8,852 nt of DNA from NCBI GenBank assembly GCA_026981635.1, contig JALSIF010000301.1:1-8852 (forward strand), read 5' to 3'. Positions 6,496 through 8,852 of this stretch are shown one piece after another. The notes beneath the pieces were generated by a model, which did not search any database, was not told the origin of the DNA, and was given only the letters and a program-made list of their open reading frames with translations. The DNA comes from JALSIF01 sp026981635 [NCBI: bacterium] (GTDB lineage Bacteria; 4484-113; JALSIF01). A program made the position numbers and the translations under genes. Position 1 is the stretch's first letter; the number at the start of each line of letters is the position of its first letter.

Positions 6496-8280
6496 CTACT
6501 GACCGAGGGCGAACCAGAGCTCTCCGGTCTGGAGCTTGTGGTAGACGATGCCCACCTGGCCGTTTACCTCGGCGATGGAGGTGCGGGGGTACATTTGGCC
6601 CTGCTTGTCCACCGCCACCCCACTCCAGCCGGTGAGTCCGTCGCTGGATGAGCTCCTTGCCAGGCGGATGCCAGAGGTAATGTCATCTCCCGGGCCAGCT
6701 CCCCAGAAGCTTACCGCCGGCCGTCCTCCGATCAGGGTGATGGCAACACCGGTAACTGGCTCAAAGTTTCCGCCACTGTCGTCGGCGGTGATGATCTGCC
6801 AGCTCCCCGAGCCGTCGGTAAGGTCGCTTAGGGCGTAGCCCAGAGAGGGAGGGGTGAGTATCTGGTAGGCGATGGCCGGCCTGCCGTCTGCGGTGACCAC
6901 CATGTCAAGGTAGGGGCCGGCAGTGAGGTCGCTGGTGAGCTGGTAGCTCTGCCAGGTGCCGGTGCCGTCGGGCTGGTCGTTGATGGCGAAGTAGAGGTTG
7001 GCCCCCTTGGTGTAGGCGACGGCGGGCCGGCCCTCTACTTCGGCGATGGCGCACCAACCTCCTATCCCCACGCCGGAGGGAGCGGTGTCCACGGTGCTGA
7101 TGTTCCAGCTGTCCAGCCCATCGGCGGTGGTGCTTACTGCTGCGCGGATCTCGCTGTTTGAACCCACCGAGTAGCAGACGGCCGGCTTGCCACCTACCGT
7201 GGTGAGGTCGCTGGTCATGCCGATGGCCGTCTCGGGGTCCTGGTCTACGGTTACCACCGTCCAGCTTCCCTGGCCGTCGGCCTGGGAGTTGAGGGCGTAG
7301 TGGAGGGCCGGATTGGTGCCGTTGAAGAAGGTGACCGCCGGCCTGCCATCCACCTCCGCCAGGGAAGTAACCAGCCCCACCGAGCCCGAACTGAAGATGG
7401 TCCCGATCTGCCAGCCGCCAGAGCCGTCGGGGTTGCTGCTGATGGCAAAGCGCACCTGGATAATGCTGTCGCCGGGAACTCCGGTGTTGTAGTAGTAGGC
7501 GATGGCGGGACGGCCATCAATCACTGCCAAGGTGGCGCCGGCAGTCCCTCCGGTCACCGGCGAGGCATCCACCACCTGGCGGTTGAAGCCCAGCGGGGCG
7601 AGGCTGATGGGGACCGGTGTGGCGGGGTCCAGGAAGGGCTCGCCCGCCACCTCGCCGGCGGCGATGAAGACCTCCTGGTGGGGACCCATGCTGGTGTCCA
7701 CCGGCACGGCGATGGGCAGGTAGCCGCTCTGGGTGGGCTGGGCGGCGCTGTCCATCACATCGCTCAGGGGGTAGCTTCCCAGCAGGGGGGCGGTGGTGGG
7801 GTCAAAGTCGGGGCCGTCATACTGGTAGCGGCGGATCTCGGTTACCGAGGTGCCGAAGGCGGCCACCAGCAGGTTCACGTCGGCGAAGTTGACCTCGCCG
7901 TCGCCGTTGAAGTCGTGGGCTTGCTTGACGGTGGAGCCGTCTACCGGCAGGCCGAAGGTGGATACCAGGCCGTTTACATCGGCAAAGCTCACCGTCCCGT
8001 CGGCGTTGTTGTCACCGATGAGGCGAACCTCCATGCGCACCACACCGGCGGTGGGGTCAAAGGCCCCCTGGGGATTGGAGGGGTCAACCGGGTTTAGGGT
8101 AAGGATGGGCCTACCCCCCTGGGCGGGAAGCTGGGCGGTACCTTTTGAGGCCGACGCCAAGTCGGGCTGGGGGAGATGTTCTCCCCGGCTTGGCAACCGC
8201 TCGGCGCGGCAGGAAGAAAGCCCCGTCAAGACCGCAAGGAGAAGTAGAGTCCAGTTCCCGAGCTTGCCGGAAAACCCCAT
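6496..8280 (-). CDS. Lipoprotein with dockerin-like EF-hand pair and seven-bladed beta-propeller (paralogue 2)
   Basis: A 594-residue paralogue of the next gene downstream, with the same order of parts. The signal peptide has core TLLLLAVLTG and a textbook lipobox L-S-S-C (C24). A short variable tether leads to LPAQGGRPIL-type sequence shared with the paralogue. EF-hand-like loops at about 90-110 and 123-143 carry the dockerin D-x-N-x-D-G pattern. The connector is at about 148-225. Seven propeller repeats fill 231-594, with DG-x-G-x-W-like turns at 285, 335, 387, 438, 489 and 547 and VDGRPAV-like strands in each. The strand GFNRQVVD before repeat 1 probably completes the last blade. The poly-Gly linker of paralogue 1 is absent. 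The turns recall sialidase Asp boxes (D five residues before W) but the glycine is shifted. The protein is expected to be anchored outside the cytoplasmic membrane; ligand and function are unknown. The aconitase gene ends 84 bases upstream, so it could be co-transcribed or separately promoted. Confidence 0.88.
   Translation of the reverse strand: MGFSGKLGNWTLLLLAVLTGLSSCRAERLPSRGEHLPQPDLASASKGTAQLPAQGGRPILTLNPVDPSNPQGAFDPTAGVVRMEVRLIGDNNADGTVSFADVNGLVSTFGLPVDGSTVKQAHDFNGDGEVNFADVNLLVAAFGTSVTEIRRYQYDGPDFDPTTAPLLGSYPLSDVMDSAAQPTQSGYLPIAVPVDTSMGPHQEVFIAAGEVAGEPFLDPATPVPISLAPLGFNRQVVDASPVTGGTAGATLAVIDGRPAIAYYYNTGVPGDSIIQVRFAISSNPDGSGGWQIGTIFSSGSVGLVTSLAEVDGRPAVTFFNGTNPALHYALNSQADGQGSWTVVTVDQDPETAIGMTSDLTTVGGKPAVCYSVGSNSEIRAAVSTTADGLDSWNISTVDTAPSGVGIGGWCAIAEVEGRPAVAYTKGANLYFAINDQPDGTGTWQSYQLTSDLTAGPYLDMVVTADGRPAIAYQILTPPSLGYALSDLTDGSGSWQIITADDSGGNFEPVTGVAITLIGGRPAVSFWGAGPGDDITSGIRLARSSSSDGLTGWSGVAVDKQGQMYPRTSIAEVNGQVGIVYHKLQTGELWFALGQ
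7697..8031 (-). repeat. Near-identical dockerin/connector block, copy in paralogue 2
   Basis: This 335-base partner of 5645-5976 contains the matching identical runs 7820-7920 and 7964-8031. It carries one extra codon in the connector (QYDGPDFD here, QYQADFD in the other copy). Outside this block the two genes align only as moderately similar repeats. Confidence 0.9.
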
Positions 8281-8289
8281 CTTCTTCTT

Positions 8290-8295
8290 CCTCCC
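8290..8295 (-). promoter_or_regulatory. Ribosome binding site of lipoprotein 2, next to a small stem
   Basis: GGGAGG lies 9 bases before the ATG at 8280, separated by AAGAAGAAG. Its first two G's belong to the arm ACTCGG (8299-8294), which can pair with CCGAGT (8328-8323) across a 23-base loop, so access to the site could be modulated. This is a weak inference from a 6-bp stem. Confidence 0.5.
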
Positions 8296-8336
8296 GAGTG
8301 CAGTTTTCCCCTTGGCAAGCTTACTCGGCTTTGCTG

Positions 8337-8359
8337 TCAGGTTAGCTAACTGAGCCTGA
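8337..8359. repeat. Inverted repeat between acnA and lipoprotein 2
   Basis: GTTAGCTAAC (8341-8350) is a perfect 10-base palindrome. It extends with one bulged G to TCAG...CTGA, and TCAGG/CCTGA arms (8337-8341, 8355-8359) enclose it. It lies just after the acnA stop. On the - strand no T run follows, so it is a poor terminator for acnA; on the + strand TATTTTTA follows, but there is no + gene to end. It could be an operator. Otherwise the 84-base gap 8281-8364 shows only the small stem at the ribosome binding site. Confidence 0.35.
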
Positions 8360-8364
8360 TATTT

Positions 8365-8852
8365 TTACCCCTTTGCTCCCACTTCTGCTTTCAGCAGCTG
8401 GCGGAGCACGAAGGGGAGGATACCGCCGTGGCGGTAGTACTCCAGCTCCACCTCGTTGTCCAGGCGGGCCACCACCTGGAACTCGCGGGTGGAGCCGTCG
8501 TCCCGGCGGGCGAGGGCGGTCAGGGTCTTTCTCGGGGTGAGGCCGTCGGCGATGCCCTGGATGGTGATGGCCTCGCGGCCGGTTAGGCCCAGCTTCTGCC
8601 AGCCCTCGCCGGGCATGAACTCCAGCGGCAATACCCCCATGCCGATGAGATTTGAGCGGTGGATGCGCTCAAAGCTCTGGGCGATCACCGCCTTGACACC
8701 CAGCAGGGCGGTCCCTTTGGCCGCCCAGTCGCGGCTGGAGCCGGTGCCGTACTCCTTTCCCGCCAGCACCACCAGGGGGACGCCCTCCTCCTGGTAGCGG
8801 CAGGCGGCCTCAAAGATGGTCATCTCCTCTCCCTCGGGGAGTTTCAGGGTAT
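8365..8852 (-). CDS. acnA: Aconitate hydratase A, C-terminal part (5' truncated by window edge)
   Basis: The frame is open to the edge of the window. About 161 residues are visible, of the roughly 890-900 usual for AcnA/IRP-type aconitases. They are the C-terminal swivel domain: TLKLPEGEE then [10 protein letters not shown], then the hallmark [15 protein letters not shown] and [20 protein letters not shown], ending with the AcnA-like [19 protein letters not shown]. In GSSRDW the first Ser (residue 38 from the edge) and the Arg two positions later (40) match the catalytic Ser642/Arg644 region of mitochondrial aconitase. The [4Fe-4S] cysteines lie in the part not shown. The enzyme interconverts citrate and isocitrate in the TCA cycle. 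An internal ATG at 8823 is not the start, since family sequence continues upstream of it. The aconitase call is secure; the AcnA subtype follows from the motif wording and the C-terminal extension of sequence after the hallmark. Confidence 0.96.
   Translation of the reverse strand, partial: TLKLPEGEEMTIFEAACRYQEEGVPLVVLAGKEYGTGSSRDWAAKGTALLGVKAVIAQSFERIHRSNLIGMGVLPLEFMPGEGWQKLGLTGREAITIQGIADGLTPRKTLTALARRDDGSTREFQVVARLDNEVELEYYRHGGILPFVLRQLLKAEVGAKG

Noticed and set aside
7300-8097. 265-codon open frame on the + strand opposite lipoprotein 2 (and a similar one at 4465-5127 opposite lipoprotein 1)
   Set aside because: They are Gly/Val/Ala-rich mirrors of the repeat-coding strand, with no recognisable domain or ribosome site. 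Both paralogues giving similar shadows follows from their shared sequence.
4423-8280. CRISPR-like or satellite repeats, because similar phrases recur every 150-170 bases
   Set aside because: The periodicity follows the codons of propeller blades; spacers are coding and the repeats are imperfect at the protein level.
8337-8366. Intrinsic terminator of acnA at the palindrome
   Set aside because: The T-rich stretch lies on the wrong side for - strand transcripts, so it does not fit acnA termination.

Overview
The window is 8,852 bases of GC-rich, densely packed bacterial DNA. The lipobox-type signal peptides, the purine-rich Shine-Dalgarno sites and the hybrid two-component signalling genes all point to a bacterium. 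High GC, frequent AGG arginine codons and Glu/Arg-rich proteins would fit a thermophile or a deep-branching GC-rich phylum, but nothing here fixes the taxon. I see no tRNA, rRNA, CRISPR array, transposase or phage gene.

Layout. Bases 1-3039 (+ strand) hold a two-gene signalling operon. The first gene is the 3' part of a hybrid histidine kinase (end of HisKA, HATPase, two receiver domains, C-terminal HPt). Six bases later comes a response regulator whose output is an RsbU/SpoIIE-type PP2C serine phosphatase. Together they look like a complete phosphorelay feeding a partner-switch (anti-sigma/anti-anti-sigma) type of output. Everything to the right is on the - strand and is read from right to left: the C-terminal part of aconitase A (8852-8365, cut by the window edge), two paralogous secreted lipoproteins (8280-6496 and 6216-4423), then two TenA-family genes (4385-3693, a Cys-type TenA, and 3680-3036, a Cys-less type). 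The last TenA gene and the phosphatase gene converge and share the four bases CTAG as their stop codons.

The least ordinary part is the lipoprotein pair. Each has a lipobox signal peptide, a dockerin-like pair of EF-hand calcium loops, a conserved connector, and seven approximately 50-residue repeats that read as a circularly closed seven-bladed beta-propeller. The dockerin/connector block is about 95% identical in DNA between the two genes while the propellers have diverged, which suggests gene conversion or strong selection on that module. The 279-base gap between the two genes is the only sizeable non-coding stretch. It holds a strong bulged hairpin bracketed by near-identical 13-14 base direct repeats. 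It also holds a leader with three consecutive stem-loops, one of them terminator-like, plus an alternative long-range pairing typical of attenuators.

How the genes may work together: the two TenA genes are clearly translationally linked and probably act on thiamin pyrimidine breakdown products. They lie only 37 bases behind the second lipoprotein gene and could be co-transcribed with it, but a functional link between the lipoproteins and thiamin salvage is not shown by the sequence.
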